Assembly (NCBI RefSeq): GCF_000215105.1
Contig: NC_015588.1
Span: forward strand, 372,001 to 436,000
Direction of reading: 5' to 3'
Origin: Isoptericola variabilis 225
Lineage (GTDB): Bacteria; Actinomycetota; Actinomycetes; Actinomycetales; Cellulomonadaceae
Length of the DNA: 64,000 nucleotides
Shown here: piece after piece, positions 23,949 through 35,402 of the stretch
How the letters are laid out: each line of letters opens with the position of its first letter
Position numbering within the stretch: position 1 is the stretch's first letter
Notes under the pieces: model-generated
What the model saw: the letters and a program-made list of their open reading frames with translations, nothing else
What the model was told of the DNA's origin: nothing
The model's database searches: none
Translations under genes and position numbers: made by a program

Positions 23949-26324
23949 TCACCGGCCCCGCTCGGGACGACGGCGGTGGCGACGCACGAGGTACTCCTGC
24001 AGGTCGCGCAGCGGCTCGCCGTCGGGGCCGACGTTGTGGCGCACCCAGCTGCCGTCGGGCTGCAGGTGCCAGGTGGCCGTCTCGTCCGACATCGACAGCT
24101 CCATGAGCTCGAGCAGCTCGGCGATCTGGCCCTCGTCGGTGATGCGCACCAGCGCCTCGACGCGGCGGTCGAGGTTGCGGTGCATGAGGTCGGCCGAGCC
24201 GATGAAGACCTCCGGGCCGGACTCGGGGCCCTCGCCGATCGCCGGGCCCACCGAGTTGGCGAACGCGTAGATGCGCGAGTGCTCGAGGAACCGCCCGAGA
24301 ATAGAGCGGACCCTGATGTTCTCGCTCAGGCCCGGCACGCCCGGCCGCAGCGCACAGATGCCGCGCACGACGAGGTCGACCTTCGCGCCGGCCTGCGACG
24401 CCCGGTACAGCGCGTCGATGGTGGCCTCGTCGACGATGGAGTTCACCTTGATCTTGACCCACGCCTCGTGCCCGGCGCGCGCGGCCTCGGCCTCGCGCTC
24501 GATCCGCTCGACGAGGCCGCTGCGCACGCTGCGGGGCGCGACGAGCAGGCGGTGGAACCGGGACTGCGGCGCGTACCCGGACAACTGGTTGAACAGGCGC
24601 GTGAGGTCCTGGCCGACGTCGGGGTCGCACGTGAGCAGGCCGTGGTCGGTGTACAGGCGGGCCGTCTTGGGGTGGTAGTTCCCGGTGCCGACATGGCAGT
24701 ACCGGCGCAGGCCGTCCGCCTCCTGGCGCACGACGAGCGAGAGCTTGCAGTGCGTCTTGAGCCCGACGATGCCGTACACGACGTGCACGCCCGCCTCCTC
24801 GAGCTTGCGCGCCCAGGAGATGTTGGCCTGCTCGTCGAAGCGCGCCTTGATCTCGACCAGCGCCAGCACCTGCTTGCCGGCCTCGGCCGCGTCGATGAGC
24901 GCGTCGACGATCGGGGAGTCGCCCGACGTGCGGTACAGCGTCTGCTTGATGGCGAGCACGTGCGGGTCGGCCGCCGCCTGCTCGAGGAACGTCTGGACCG
25001 ACGTCGAGAACGAGTCGTACGGGTGGTGCAGCAGCACGTCGCGCTCGCGGATCGCGGCGAAGACGTCGCGCGGCGTGGCGGACTCGACCTCGGCGAGCTG
25101 GCGGTGCGTCGTCGGGACGAACGACGGGAAGTGCAGCGACGGTCGGTCGATGTCGGCGATGACGTTGAGGCCCGTGAGGTCGAGCGGCGCGGGCAGCTCG
25201 TACACCTCGTCCTCGTCGACGCCGAGCTCGCGCACGAGCAGCGCACGGATGCGCGGCGAGATCCCGTCGGCGAGCTCGAGGCGCACCGGCGGGCCGAACC
25301 GGCGGCGCAGCAGCTCCTTCTCCATGGCCTGCAGGAGGTTCTCGGCGTCGTCCTCCTCGACCTCCACGTCCTCGTTGCGCGTGACGCGGAACGTGTGGTG
25401 CTCGCGCACCTCCATGCCGGGGAAGAGGTGGTCGAGGTGGTGCGCGATGACCTCCTCGAGCGGCACGAACGACTTCTGCGCGCCGCCCTTCTGGGTGGGC
25501 GTCGGCGCGCTCGGGCGCCCGCGCTCGTCGACCGCGATGAAGCGCGGCAGCAGCGGCGGGACCTTGACGCGCGCGAAGTGCTCCTTGCCCGTGTGCGGGT
25601 TGGCGACGACGACCGCGAGGTTGAGCGAGAGCCCCGAGATGTACGGGAAGGGGTGGGCCGGGTCGACGGCGAGCGGCGTGAGGACCGGGAAGATCTGCTT
25701 GCGGAAGAACTTGTGCAGCCGCGCCTGCTCGCGCTCCTCGAGCTCGTCCCAGTGCACGATCGTGATGCCCTCGGCGGCCAGCGCCGGCTGCACGTCGTTG
25801 CGGAAGACCTCTGCGTGCCGGGCGGCGAGCCGGTGTGCCTCGGTGCTGATGCCCTCGAGCACCTGGCGGGGGCTCAGGCCCGACGCCGCGGTGACCGCGA
25901 TGCCCGTCGCGATGCGCCGCTTGAGGCCCGCGACGCGCACCATGAAGAACTCGTCGAGGTTCGAGGCGAAGATCGCCAGGAACCGCACGCGCTCGAGCAG
26001 CGGCAGCGACTCGTCCTCCGCGAGCTCGAGCACGCGCTGGTTGAACGCCAGCCAGCTCAGCTCTCGGTCGGCGAAGCGGTCCTCCGGCAGCGGTTCGGCG
26101 CCCTCGGGCACCGCGAGGCGCTCGTCGGGCTCCTCCGCGATGTGCTCGGCGATGGCCGCCGCCAGCTGCGGGTCGATGCGCCGGGCGGGCCTGCCGTCGT
26201 CGTCCGACGGCGCCTTGGCCGTGGTGCGCTCGCGCGCGGGGGCCGTCGTGGCGGAGGCAGCGGTGGCGACGAACCGCCCGCGGGAGTCGCGGGTCCGGGT
26301 CGGACGCGGGGACGACGCACTCAT
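23949..26324 (-). CDS. ppk1: Polyphosphate kinase 1
   Basis: A 791-residue enzyme that polymerises the ATP gamma-phosphate into polyphosphate. Recognisable regions are [37 protein letters not shown], the catalytic histidine in [11 protein letters not shown] (about residue 525) and the second essential histidine in [12 protein letters not shown] disordered Ser/Thr/Arg/Ala-rich N-terminus of about 90 residues precedes the family domain. ATG 26324 is chosen over the in-frame ATG three codons upstream; neither has a clear ribosome site. It sits between mshD and mutT1 and lies near the PiT phosphate transporter. Confidence 0.96.
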   Translation of the reverse strand: MSASSPRPTRTRDSRGRFVATAASATTAPARERTTAKAPSDDDGRPARRIDPQLAAAIAEHIAEEPDERLAVPEGAEPLPEDRFADRELSWLAFNQRVLELAEDESLPLLERVRFLAIFASNLDEFFMVRVAGLKRRIATGIAVTAASGLSPRQVLEGISTEAHRLAARHAEVFRNDVQPALAAEGITIVHWDELEEREQARLHKFFRKQIFPVLTPLAVDPAHPFPYISGLSLNLAVVVANPHTGKEHFARVKVPPLLPRFIAVDERGRPSAPTPTQKGGAQKSFVPLEEVIAHHLDHLFPGMEVREHHTFRVTRNEDVEVEEDDAENLLQAMEKELLRRRFGPPVRLELADGISPRIRALLVRELGVDEDEVYELPAPLDLTGLNVIADIDRPSLHFPSFVPTTHRQLAEVESATPRDVFAAIRERDVLLHHPYDSFSTSVQTFLEQAAADPHVLAIKQTLYRTSGDSPIVDALIDAAEAGKQVLALVEIKARFDEQANISWARKLEEAGVHVVYGIVGLKTHCKLSLVVRQEADGLRRYCHVGTGNYHPKTARLYTDHGLLTCDPDVGQDLTRLFNQLSGYAPQSRFHRLLVAPRSVRSGLVERIEREAEAARAGHEAWVKIKVNSIVDEATIDALYRASQAGAKVDLVVRGICALRPGVPGLSENIRVRSILGRFLEHSRIYAFANSVGPAIGEGPESGPEVFIGSADLMHRNLDRRVEALVRITDEGQIAELLELMELSMSDETATWHLQPDGSWVRHNVGPDGEPLRDLQEYLVRRHRRRPERGR

Positions 26325-26367
26325 GGGTCCCATCGTGGCACCGTTCGGTGAACGGCGGGTGACCGAG

Positions 26368-27306
26368 TCAGATCCTGGCGTACTGCACGTCCACCGCGGC
26401 CCGCGTGAATCCCGCCCTCTCGTACGTGCGCACGGCACGCTCGTTGTCGCCGTCGACGTAGAGCACCGCCCGGGTGCAGCCGGCCGCGGCGAGGTGCGCC
26501 AGCCCGACGGCGGTGAGCGGCCCCGCGAGCCCGCGGCCCTGCGCGTCCGGGTCGATGCCCAGGGCGTACACCTCGCCGTCGCTCGAGCCTGCCGGCTGGC
26601 CCGGCTCGATCTTGGTCCAGTGGTAGCCGACGAGGCGACCGTCGGGGTCCGTCAGGAGGAAGAAGCCCGCCGGGTCGAACCACGGCTCGCGCGCGCGGCG
26701 GTGCAGGTCGTCGACCGTGAGCCGTCCCTGCTCCGGGTGCGACGCGAACGCGCGCGCGTTGAGCGCGACCCACGCCTCGTCGTCGTCCCCCGGGCGGAAG
26801 GTGCGGACCGCGTACCCCGCGGGCAGCTCGGCCGCGGCCGGCGCGGGGTCGAGCGGCCGCGCGAGGAACAGGAGCTCGCGCACGACGGAGTACCCCCGGG
26901 CCGCGGCGAACGCGCGCGCGGCGGGCAGGTCGCCGTGGGCCCAGACGCGCAGGGCCAGGCCGCGCTGGTCCGGGGCGCCGGAGCGGCTGGGCAGGCGCGC
27001 GTCGCGCTCGGCCGTGCGCAGCAGCAGGCTGCCCACCCCGTTGCGCCGCCGGTCCGGGAGGACGACCAGCTCGGCGCTCGCGACGTCGCCGCCGCGGTCG
27101 ACCTGCAGGTAGCCGATCGTGGCCCCGTGCTTGTCGTGCGCGACCGCGTGCGTGACGGTCTCGGAGTCGACGTCGAGGGCGAGGAGCGACTGCTCGGACA
27201 GGGGGGCGACGCCGTCGGCCCGCTCGGCCGCCGCCGCGAGGGCGCGGACGGCGTCCTGGGCGGCGGGGTCGAGCGGGCCGATCTCGAGCGGGGGAGCGAT
27301 GCGCAT
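26368..27306 (-). CDS. mshD: Mycothiol synthase
   Basis: A 312-residue protein with two tandem GNAT acetyltransferase domains, the hallmark of MshD, which acetylates Cys-GlcN-Ins in the last step of mycothiol synthesis. Acetyl-CoA loops are seen in both halves ([16 protein letters not shown] and [15 protein letters not shown]). [10 protein letters not shown] and [11 protein letters not shown] are typical MshD stretches. Mycothiol is the actinobacterial redox thiol, so this gene anchors the taxonomic assignment. It follows acs by 25 bp. Confidence 0.95.
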   Translation of the reverse strand: MRIAPPLEIGPLDPAAQDAVRALAAAAERADGVAPLSEQSLLALDVDSETVTHAVAHDKHGATIGYLQVDRGGDVASAELVVLPDRRRNGVGSLLLRTAERDARLPSRSGAPDQRGLALRVWAHGDLPAARAFAAARGYSVVRELLFLARPLDPAPAAAELPAGYAVRTFRPGDDDEAWVALNARAFASHPEQGRLTVDDLHRRAREPWFDPAGFFLLTDPDGRLVGYHWTKIEPGQPAGSSDGEVYALGIDPDAQGRGLAGPLTAVGLAHLAAAGCTRAVLYVDGDNERAVRTYERAGFTRAAVDVQYARI

Positions 27307-27331
27307 GCCCCCAGTGTGCTGGACGACGGCG

Positions 27332-29359
<2,028 letters not shown>

Positions 29360-29433
29360 AGGTGCCTCCGTGCGCGTCGTCGCGAGTCGTTCCGGGTGCG
29401 GCCGGCGCACGCCGTGCCCGCACCCACCTCCGG

Positions 29434-29463
29434 GAGTGTAGACCCGGCGGGTGACCCGGATCA
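29434..29463 (-). promoter_or_regulatory. acs promoter: CRP/GlxR-type site and -10 box
   Basis: GTGACCCGGATCAC (29450-29463) is a perfect match to GTGA-N6-TCAC, the core of cAMP-receptor sites. On the minus strand a TACACT hexamer (29434-29439) follows, a good -10 box about 75 bp before the acs start codon. The site centre falls about 20 bp from the -10 centre, near the -35 region, which could mean repression or close-contact activation. Confidence 0.65.
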
Positions 29464-29843
29464 CGGTGCCCGACGACGGCCGTCGCGCGAGCGGTCGGGA
29501 CCGGGCCGCGAGCGGTCGCCAGGGCGCCGCGAACGGCCCCGCCGGGCGTCCCGGGACGTGGGACGGCGGGGGTCGGGATGGCCGGGTGCGCACGAGTGCG
29601 GCGCCCGGGAGTCAGGTCGACCGGGCGCCGCTCTCGCCAGCCGGCCGGCGGGTAGCAGGCGCGTGACGTCCGATCACTGTGCGGGGTCGAGCCCTGCCCA
29701 GTGGGTCCTCAACCGTGGACTTCCTGTGCGTGGGTCCCGCTGCCCGGCTGTCGTATACCCATGGAACGCCGCCAGGAGAGTGAGCGCAAGAGGGGGTGAA
29801 GAAACGCCCGGGACCTGCGGTTCCGCGCCGCGCCGGGGTTGCG
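29464..29843. other. Gene-free stretch upstream of acs
   Basis: The 484 bp between acs and the HAD gene contain the acs promoter and, beyond it, nothing I can name. It is extremely G/C-rich with scattered short inverted repeats. An ATG at 29760 opens a 12-codon frame rich in Glu and Arg with a weak context; I do not call it. The HAD gene ends at 29844 with no obvious hairpin. Confidence 0.4.
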
Positions 29844-30677
29844 TCAGGCGCGGGCGCGGCGTCGCACGAGGCGCCACACCGCCCAGGCGACCGCCCCCGC
29901 GGTGAGGGCGCCCGCGGTGACGAGCACCGGCGTCGGCGGCCGCAGCGCCGAGCGCAGCGCGACCGGGCGCACGAACGTCAGCACGCCCCACCCGTGCTCG
30001 CTCGCGGCGCGTCGCAGCGTGCGGTCCGGGTTGACGGCGAAGCCGTGGCCGACGGCCGCGAGCATCGGCGCGTCCGTGATCGAGTCGGAGTACGCGTAGC
30101 AGCGCTCGAGGTCGTAGCCGCGCGCCTCGGCGAGCTCGCGCATCGCGGCGGCCTTGTTCTCGCCGTACGCGTAGAAGTCGATCTCGCCGGTGAACCGGCC
30201 GTCCGCGACGGCCATGCGTGTGGCGATGACGTGGTCCGCGCCGAGCACGGTCGCGATGGGCTCGACGAGCTCCGCCCCCGAGGCGGAGACGATGACGACG
30301 TCGTGGCCCAGCTCGTGGTGCTCGGCGATGAGGTTGACCGCCTCGGCGTAGACGTAGGGGTCGATGAGCTCGTGCACCGTCTCGGCCACGATCTGCTGCA
30401 CCTTGCTCACGTCCCAGCCGGTCACGAGCTCCGACAAATGGCGGCGCATGCGCTCGGTCTGGTCCTCGTCCGCCGTCCCGACGAGGAACAGGAAGTGCGC
30501 GTACGCGCTGCGCAGCACGTCGCCGCGCGTGATGAGGCCGCCCGCGTAGAACGGCTTGGAGAACACCCCCGACGAGCTCGTCGCGATGATCGTCTTGTCC
30601 AGGTCGAAGAACGCGGCGACCCGCCCGCGGTCCGCCGACGACGGCGTCCCGGGAGTCTGCAGCGGCTCGGCGGTCAC
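29844..30677 (-). CDS. HAD-IB family phosphatase, membrane-anchored
   Basis: A 277-residue haloacid dehalogenase-like hydrolase of subclass IB, related to SerB phosphatases. Motif I FFDLDKTII, motif II VIVSASG, the motif III lysine in GENKAAAM and motif IV YSDSITDAPML are intact. The C-terminal 40 residues end in a hydrophobic helix and Arg-rich tail (VLVTAGALTAGAVAWAVWRL), suggesting membrane attachment. In Mycobacterium tuberculosis a similar gene (Rv3661) lies next to the ssd-tad cluster, as here. The substrate is unknown; phosphoserine is one option. Confidence 0.88.
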   Translation of the reverse strand: MTAEPLQTPGTPSSADRGRVAAFFDLDKTIIATSSSGVFSKPFYAGGLITRGDVLRSAYAHFLFLVGTADEDQTERMRRHLSELVTGWDVSKVQQIVAETVHELIDPYVYAEAVNLIAEHHELGHDVVIVSASGAELVEPIATVLGADHVIATRMAVADGRFTGEIDFYAYGENKAAAMRELAEARGYDLERCYAYSDSITDAPMLAAVGHGFAVNPDRTLRRAASEHGWGVLTFVRPVALRSALRPPTPVLVTAGALTAGAVAWAVWRLVRRRARA

Positions 30678-30748
30678 ACGGCGAGCCTAGCGGGGCCGAC
30701 GTCGTCCCAGGTCAGCCCCCGGCGCCTCGCGTGTCCCATGCACACCTC

Positions 30749-30778
30749 TTGTGCACACATTCTGTGCAGAGGTACTGT
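30749..30778 (+). promoter_or_regulatory. Promoter and repeated TGTGCA operator of the ArsR-like gene
   Basis: TTGTGC (30749-30754) and TACTGT (30773-30778) fit -35 and -10 boxes with an 18 bp spacer, placing the transcript start at or near the ATG at 30785, so the mRNA would be leaderless. TGTGCA occurs three times between 30749 and 30783, with two copies forming GTGCAC palindromes that overlap the boxes, a likely autoregulatory site. Confidence 0.55.
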
Positions 30779-30784
30779 GCACGC

Positions 30785-31417
30785 ATGAGCGACCGTCCGA
30801 CGACCCACCTCGAGCTCACCGCCGACGCCGTCAAGGTGCTCGCCCACCCGCTGCGCTCGCGCCTGCTCACCGCCCTGCGGCGCGGCGGGCCGGCGTCGGC
30901 GACGGCGCTCGCGGCCGAGCTGTCGACGAACACCGGGGCCACGAGCTACCACCTGCGCCGGCTCGAGTCCGTCGGGCTCGTCGAGGACACGGGCGAGGGG
31001 CGTGGCAAGGAGCGCATCTGGCGTGCCAGCACCGAGAGCCACGGCTGGCGCAACTCGGACTGGGCCGACGACGAGGACGCCCGCACGGCGCTCGGCTGGC
31101 TCGTGCGCGACTACCACCGGCAGTTCGACGCCGCGTACGCGCACTGGCTCGACGTCCAGGACTCCTGGCCCGCCGAGTGGCAGGACGTCTCGGGCATGTC
31201 CGACGCCTGGGTCCACGTCACTCCCGCCCAGGCGCAGGCGATGCTCGGCGAGATCGAGGCCGTCATCGAGCGGTACGTACGGGCCGGCGCCGGCGACCCG
31301 GCCGCCCGGCGGCTGCACCTGTACCGGTTCTCGTTCCCGCTCGAGGCCGACGACGTGCCGGCGGCGCCCGACGCCGACGACGGCACCGAGGACGACGACG
31401 CGGGCGGTGTACCGTGA
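30785..31417 (+). CDS. ArsR-like winged-helix regulator
   Basis: A 210-residue regulator. The N-terminal domain is an ArsR/HTH_20 winged helix (DAVKVLAHPLRSRLLTALRR, then TNTGATSYHLRRLESVGLVE with the wing RGKERIWRA). The C-terminal half is a ligand or dimer domain of unknown specificity followed by an acidic tail. No metal-binding cysteines are present. The MFS gene downstream overlaps by four bases (GTGA), so this is probably a local regulator of that exporter, responding to its substrate. Confidence 0.88.
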   Translation: MSDRPTTHLELTADAVKVLAHPLRSRLLTALRRGGPASATALAAELSTNTGATSYHLRRLESVGLVEDTGEGRGKERIWRASTESHGWRNSDWADDEDARTALGWLVRDYHRQFDAAYAHWLDVQDSWPAEWQDVSGMSDAWVHVTPAQAQAMLGEIEAVIERYVRAGAGDPAARRLHLYRFSFPLEADDVPAAPDADDGTEDDDAGGVP

Positions 31418-32724
31418 CCCCGCTCAGCCCGCGGGCGGCGCGGCGCGTCTTCCTGCTGCTGACCGCGACCCGCTGGTTCCCCGTCGGGCTCGTCGTCGCC
31501 GTCACGACGCTGCTGCCCCTCGAGCGCGGCCTGAGCGTGACGCAGACGCTCACGCTCGCCTCGATCACCGGGCTCGTCGTGTTCGCCCTCGAGCTGCCGA
31601 CCGGCGGCTTCGCGGACGCGATCGGCCGCCGTCCGGTCCTCGTGGCCGCTGCGTCGATGCAGGTGCTCGCCGCGACGCTGTTCGCGACCGCGCAGAGCTT
31701 CTGGGCGTTCGCGCTCGCCGCCGCGGCGACCGGCACGTTCCGCGCGCTCGACTCGGGCCCGATGGAGGCATGGTTCGTCGACACCGTGCACGCCACGAGC
31801 CCGGGCGCGGACGTGGACCGCACGCTGTCGCACCACGGCGCGGTGCTCGGGGTGTCGATCGCGCTGGGCGCGCTCGTCTCGGGCGGGCTCGTCTGGTGGC
31901 ACCCGGTCACCGCGTGGTCGGCGCTCACGCTGCCCTACGTCGCGTACGCGGTGCTCGCGGTCGCGCACCTGGTCATGGTCGGCGTGCTTCTCAAGGAGCC
32001 TTCCCCCGTGCCCGACGGCGGTGCGCTGCCCGACGGCGGTGGGCGGCCGGGCGGGGCGGTGCGGCGCGCGCTCGCCTCGGCGCGGCGCACGCCCGCGGTC
32101 GTGGCCGACGGGGTGCGCCTCGCCGGGACCAACCGCGTGCTCCTCGGGCTGCTGCTCGTCGAGGTCTTCTGGTCGACGGGCATGGTCGTGTTCGAGTCGA
32201 TGACGCCGATCCGCCTCGCCGAGCTGCTCGGCAGCGAGCAGCGGGCGGGCGCCCTCATGGGCGCCGTGGCGTCGGTGGGGTGGGGCGTCTTCGCGCTCGG
32301 TGCCGCGCTGGCGGGCCTCGCGGCGCGGCGGGTGGGCGTCGTGCGTGCGGCGATGGCGGCCCGCGTCCTCAACGGCCTCGGCGCGGTGTGGATGGGGCTC
32401 GTCGCGGGCCCGGCCGCGCTCGTGGTCGCCTACCTCGTGACGTACGCGCTGCACGGCGCCGGCGGCCCCACCTACCAGCCGCTGCTGCACCGCGAGGCCG
32501 TCGCGCGGAACCGGTCGACGGTGCTGTCGATGGCCTCGATGACGTCGTTCGCGGCCTTCGCCGTCGCCGCCCCGGTGCTGGGGCGGACGGCCGAGCTCGT
32601 CTCGACGCCGGTGGCCATGGTGATCGGCGGGGCGGTCAGCGTGCTCGGCGTGCTGTGCTTCGTCCCGGCGCTGCGGCGAGAGAAGGAGCTGGACCGCGCC
32701 CGGCAGGTCGCCGTGAGCGTGTAG
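31414..32724 (+). CDS. MFS transporter, probable drug exporter
   Basis: A 436-residue membrane protein with about 12 helices. Motif A-like sequence is TGGFADAIGRRPVLV after helix 2; helix 1 reads LLLTATRWFPVGLVVAVTTL. The pattern matches DHA1-like and tetracycline-resistance-like exporters in which an ArsR-family partner gene lies upstream. It starts within the regulator's stop codon. This two-gene unit sits between the HAD gene and the Tad cluster, which are adjacent in mycobacteria, so it may be an insertion. Confidence 0.87.
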   Translation: MTPLSPRAARRVFLLLTATRWFPVGLVVAVTTLLPLERGLSVTQTLTLASITGLVVFALELPTGGFADAIGRRPVLVAAASMQVLAATLFATAQSFWAFALAAAATGTFRALDSGPMEAWFVDTVHATSPGADVDRTLSHHGAVLGVSIALGALVSGGLVWWHPVTAWSALTLPYVAYAVLAVAHLVMVGVLLKEPSPVPDGGALPDGGGRPGGAVRRALASARRTPAVVADGVRLAGTNRVLLGLLLVEVFWSTGMVVFESMTPIRLAELLGSEQRAGALMGAVASVGWGVFALGAALAGLAARRVGVVRAAMAARVLNGLGAVWMGLVAGPAALVVAYLVTYALHGAGGPTYQPLLHREAVARNRSTVLSMASMTSFAAFAVAAPVLGRTAELVSTPVAMVIGGAVSVLGVLCFVPALRREKELDRARQVAVSV

Positions 32725-32815
32725 CCCGCAACGAGGCCGCCCCCAGCGGCCGGCCGTCCACAGCGCCGGCCGGGAGCACGGCACGGCCGGGCCCGACGTC
32801 GGCAGCCTGGGCGCC

Positions 32816-33544
32816 ATGGAGATCGGCACCAGCCTCGGCACCGGCCGGGTGATCGCGGCCGTCGGGGCGTGCGGCGGCGCGGGCACGAGCACGTTCGCGG
32901 CGGCGCTCACCCGGGCGCTGCGGCGCGCGGGCGAGCCGGCGACGCTCGTCGACCTCGCCGTGCCGGGCGCCGGCCTCGACGTGCTGCTCGGCGTCGAGCA
33001 CGAGCCGGGTGCCCGCTGGCCCGAGCTCGCGGACGCGCGCGGCGAGGTCGACGGTTCGGGCCTGCTCGCGGCGCTGCCGCGCTGGGGTGCCGTGCCGGTG
33101 CTCTCGGGCTCCCGGCTGCGCCCGGAGCGGCCCGACGACGCCGTCGTGCTCGACGTGTGCTCGGCGCTCCTGCGGGCGGGCGAGTCGGCCGTGCTCGACC
33201 TGCCGGTGCCCGGGGCCTGGTCGTCCGCCGCGGCGTCGCTCGTGGGCGCGGCCGACGTCGTCCTCCTCGTCGTGCCGCTCACCGCGCCGGGCGCGGCCGG
33301 GGCAGTCGCGGCCGCCGGTGCCCTGCGTGCCGCCGGGGCGCAGGACGTCCGCCTCGTCGCGCGGCGGCCGTCGCCCGGGCGCGTGGACGTCGCGGCGCTC
33401 GAGCGGGCGCTCGACCTGCACGCGGTCACGACCGTGCCGTGGGACCGGCGGCTCGCCGGAGCGGTCGAGCGCGGAGAGGGCCCGGCCGTCGGGCACCGGA
33501 CGCCGCTCGGCCGCTGCGCTGCCGAGGCGGTGAGCGCGCTGTGA
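32816..33544 (+). CDS. ssd: Ssd/CpaE-like (TadZ) protein with degenerate P-loop
   Basis: A 242-residue MinD/ParA-fold protein of the actinobacterial 'helicase/secretion neighborhood CpaE-like' family, related to septum-site-determining protein Ssd (Rv3660c) and to TadZ. It would position the Tad machinery at the membrane. The P-loop region is AVGACGGAGTSTFAAALTRA: the glycine pattern of MinD-type ATPases is kept but the lysines are absent, so ATP hydrolysis is doubtful. A receiver-like N-terminal domain seen in longer homologues is lacking. It is the first gene of the tad operon, and its stop overlaps the tadA start. Confidence 0.85.
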   Translation: MEIGTSLGTGRVIAAVGACGGAGTSTFAAALTRALRRAGEPATLVDLAVPGAGLDVLLGVEHEPGARWPELADARGEVDGSGLLAALPRWGAVPVLSGSRLRPERPDDAVVLDVCSALLRAGESAVLDLPVPGAWSSAAASLVGAADVVLLVVPLTAPGAAGAVAAAGALRAAGAQDVRLVARRPSPGRVDVAALERALDLHAVTTVPWDRRLAGAVERGEGPAVGHRTPLGRCAAEAVSAL

Positions 33545-34734
33545 CGGCCCGGACACCCCTGCTCGGCCGGACGACGCCGGATCCGGCGACGCTCGACCCG
33601 GCGCTCCTCGACGACGTGCGCGCCCGGCTCCGGGACGCCGACCACGTCGACGAGCCCGCGGTGCGCGCGGCGCTGCGCGCGACCGGTCGCGTGCTCGGCT
33701 CCCGCGCGCTCGCCGACCTCACGCGGGCGACGCGCGCCGCGCTCGCCGGCGCTGGCCCGCTCCAGCCGCTGCTCGAGTCGCCCGGCGTGACCGACGTCCT
33801 CGTCAACGGCCCGCGGGACGTGTGGGTCGACCGCGGTGCGGGGCTCGAGCGCGTCGACCTCGACCTGGGCAGCCCCGCGGACGTGCGGGCGCTCGCGGTG
33901 CGCATGGCGGCGGTCGCGGGCCAGCGGCTCGACGACGCGTCGCCCTCGGTCGACGCGAGGCTGCCGGACGGCACCCGCCTGCACGCCGTCGTCGAGCCGG
34001 TCGCCGAGGCCGGGGCGGTGCTCGCGCTGCGGGTGCTGCGACAGGCGGCCTTCACCGTCGAGGGGCTCGTGCGCGCGGGCTCCGTGCCCGCCGCGTGGGC
34101 CGGGCTGCTGCGTGCGCTCGTCGTCGGGCGGGCCAACGTGCTCGTCACCGGCGGGACCGGCACGGGCAAGACGACGCTGCTCGCCGCCCTGCTCGCCCTC
34201 GTCCCGCCCGACGAGCGCATCCTCACCGTGGAGGAGGCCCGCGAGCTCGCACCCGACCACCCGCACGTCGTGCCGCTCACCGCACGGCGCCCCAACGTCG
34301 AGGGCGTCGGCGAGGTCACGCTCGCCGACCTCGTGCGCGGCGCCCTGCGCATGCGGCCCGACCGCATCGTGCTCGGCGAGTGCCGCGGCGCCGAGGTGCG
34401 CGAGCTGCTGCTCGCGATGAACACCGGGCACGACGGCGGGCTCGCGACCGTGCACGCCAACGCGGTCGAGCACGTGCCGGCGCGGCTCGAGGCGCTCGCC
34501 GCGCTCGCGGGCATGCCGCGCGACGCCGTCGCGGCGCAGGCGGCCGCGGCGCTCGACGTCGTGCTGCACCTGCGCCGCGAGCGGGGCAGGCGGTTCCTCG
34601 CGGAGGTCGGGGTGGTGCGCCGCGCGCCGGGCGGTGAGCTCGAAGTCGTGCCGGCCGCAGCATGGGACGGCTGCTCGGAGCCCGAGCCGCACGCCGGCTG
34701 GGCCGCGCTCGAGGGGCGGTGGGGTCCGTGGTGA
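33541..34734 (+). CDS. tadA: Tad pilus assembly ATPase TadA
   Basis: A 397-residue type II/IV secretion ATPase of the CpaF/TadA family that powers Flp pilus assembly. The Walker A is TGGTGTGKTTLLAALLALV, the Asp-box region is ILTVEEARELAPDHPHVV, Walker B is DRIVLGECRGAEV and the His-box is GHDGGLATVHANAVEHVPAR. The N-terminal all-helical region matches the 'helicase/secretion neighborhood ATPase'. GTG 33541 overlaps the ssd stop by four bases, and the tadB start overlaps its stop the same way. Confidence 0.95.
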   Translation: MTARTPLLGRTTPDPATLDPALLDDVRARLRDADHVDEPAVRAALRATGRVLGSRALADLTRATRAALAGAGPLQPLLESPGVTDVLVNGPRDVWVDRGAGLERVDLDLGSPADVRALAVRMAAVAGQRLDDASPSVDARLPDGTRLHAVVEPVAEAGAVLALRVLRQAAFTVEGLVRAGSVPAAWAGLLRALVVGRANVLVTGGTGTGKTTLLAALLALVPPDERILTVEEARELAPDHPHVVPLTARRPNVEGVGEVTLADLVRGALRMRPDRIVLGECRGAEVRELLLAMNTGHDGGLATVHANAVEHVPARLEALAALAGMPRDAVAAQAAAALDVVLHLRRERGRRFLAEVGVVRRAPGGELEVVPAAAWDGCSEPEPHAGWAALEGRWGPW

Positions 34735-35402
34735 GCCCGGCGGGGACGTGGGCCGGGGTCTGGGTGGCGCTCGCGGTGTGGCTGGCCGTCGCGCCGGCGG
34801 GTCGCGACGTCGCGGCCCTCACCGGAGGCGGCGGGTCGTCGCCGCATGGTCTTCGGGCCTGGCGCGCACGACGGCGGACCCGGCGCGGTGGCGACGACCC
34901 CGAGCACGTGCGGGTCGCCGTCGCGCAGGTGGCCGCGCTGCTGCGTGCCGGCGCTCCGCCCGGCGCGGCGTGGTCACGGGCGCTCGGCGTCCCGGTCGAC
35001 GCGACCGGGGTGCCCGACACCGCCGCCCTCGCGCCCGCCGTCGGGGGCGAGGGCCCTGCGGCGGCGCTCGTGGCGGCCTCCCGGCTCGCGCGCGACGTCG
35101 GCGCCCCGCTCGGCGGCGTGCTGGAGGCGGTCTCCGCGACGCTCGTCGCGGACGCCGAGGCGCGCGCCGAGCGCGAGGCGGCCCTCGCGGGACCGCAGGC
35201 CACGGCCCGCGTGCTGCTGTGGCTGCCCGCCGCGGGCGTGCTTCTCGGGTGGGCGCTCGGCGCCGACCCGCTGGCCACCGCGACCGACGGCGGCGTGGGG
35301 ACCGCCGCCGTCGGTCTCGGTCTCGTCCTGCTCGCCGTCGGGCGGACCTGGACCGCGCGGCTCGTCGCCGCCGCACGCGCCGCCGGGGAGGAGGCGTCGT
35401 GA
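34731..35402 (+). CDS. tadB: Tad platform protein TadB (T2SF domain)
   Basis: A 223-residue inner-membrane protein with a GspF/T2SF helical domain (VAVAQVAALLRAGAPPGAAW, then AGPQATARVLLWLPAAGVLLG) flanked by hydrophobic helices at the N- and C-terminus. TadB and TadC form the platform on which TadA works. It is shorter than proteobacterial TadB, as usual for actinobacterial versions. Start and stop overlap its neighbours by four bases (GTGA). Confidence 0.87.
   Translation: MSPAGTWAGVWVALAVWLAVAPAGRDVAALTGGGGSSPHGLRAWRARRRTRRGGDDPEHVRVAVAQVAALLRAGAPPGAAWSRALGVPVDATGVPDTAALAPAVGGEGPAAALVAASRLARDVGAPLGGVLEAVSATLVADAEARAEREAALAGPQATARVLLWLPAAGVLLGWALGADPLATATDGGVGTAAVGLGLVLLAVGRTWTARLVAAARAAGEEAS

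Noticed and set aside
29760..29798. Short 12-codon frame MERRQESERKRG
   Set aside because: It is too short, its start context is weak and there is no conserved neighbour; it may be chance.
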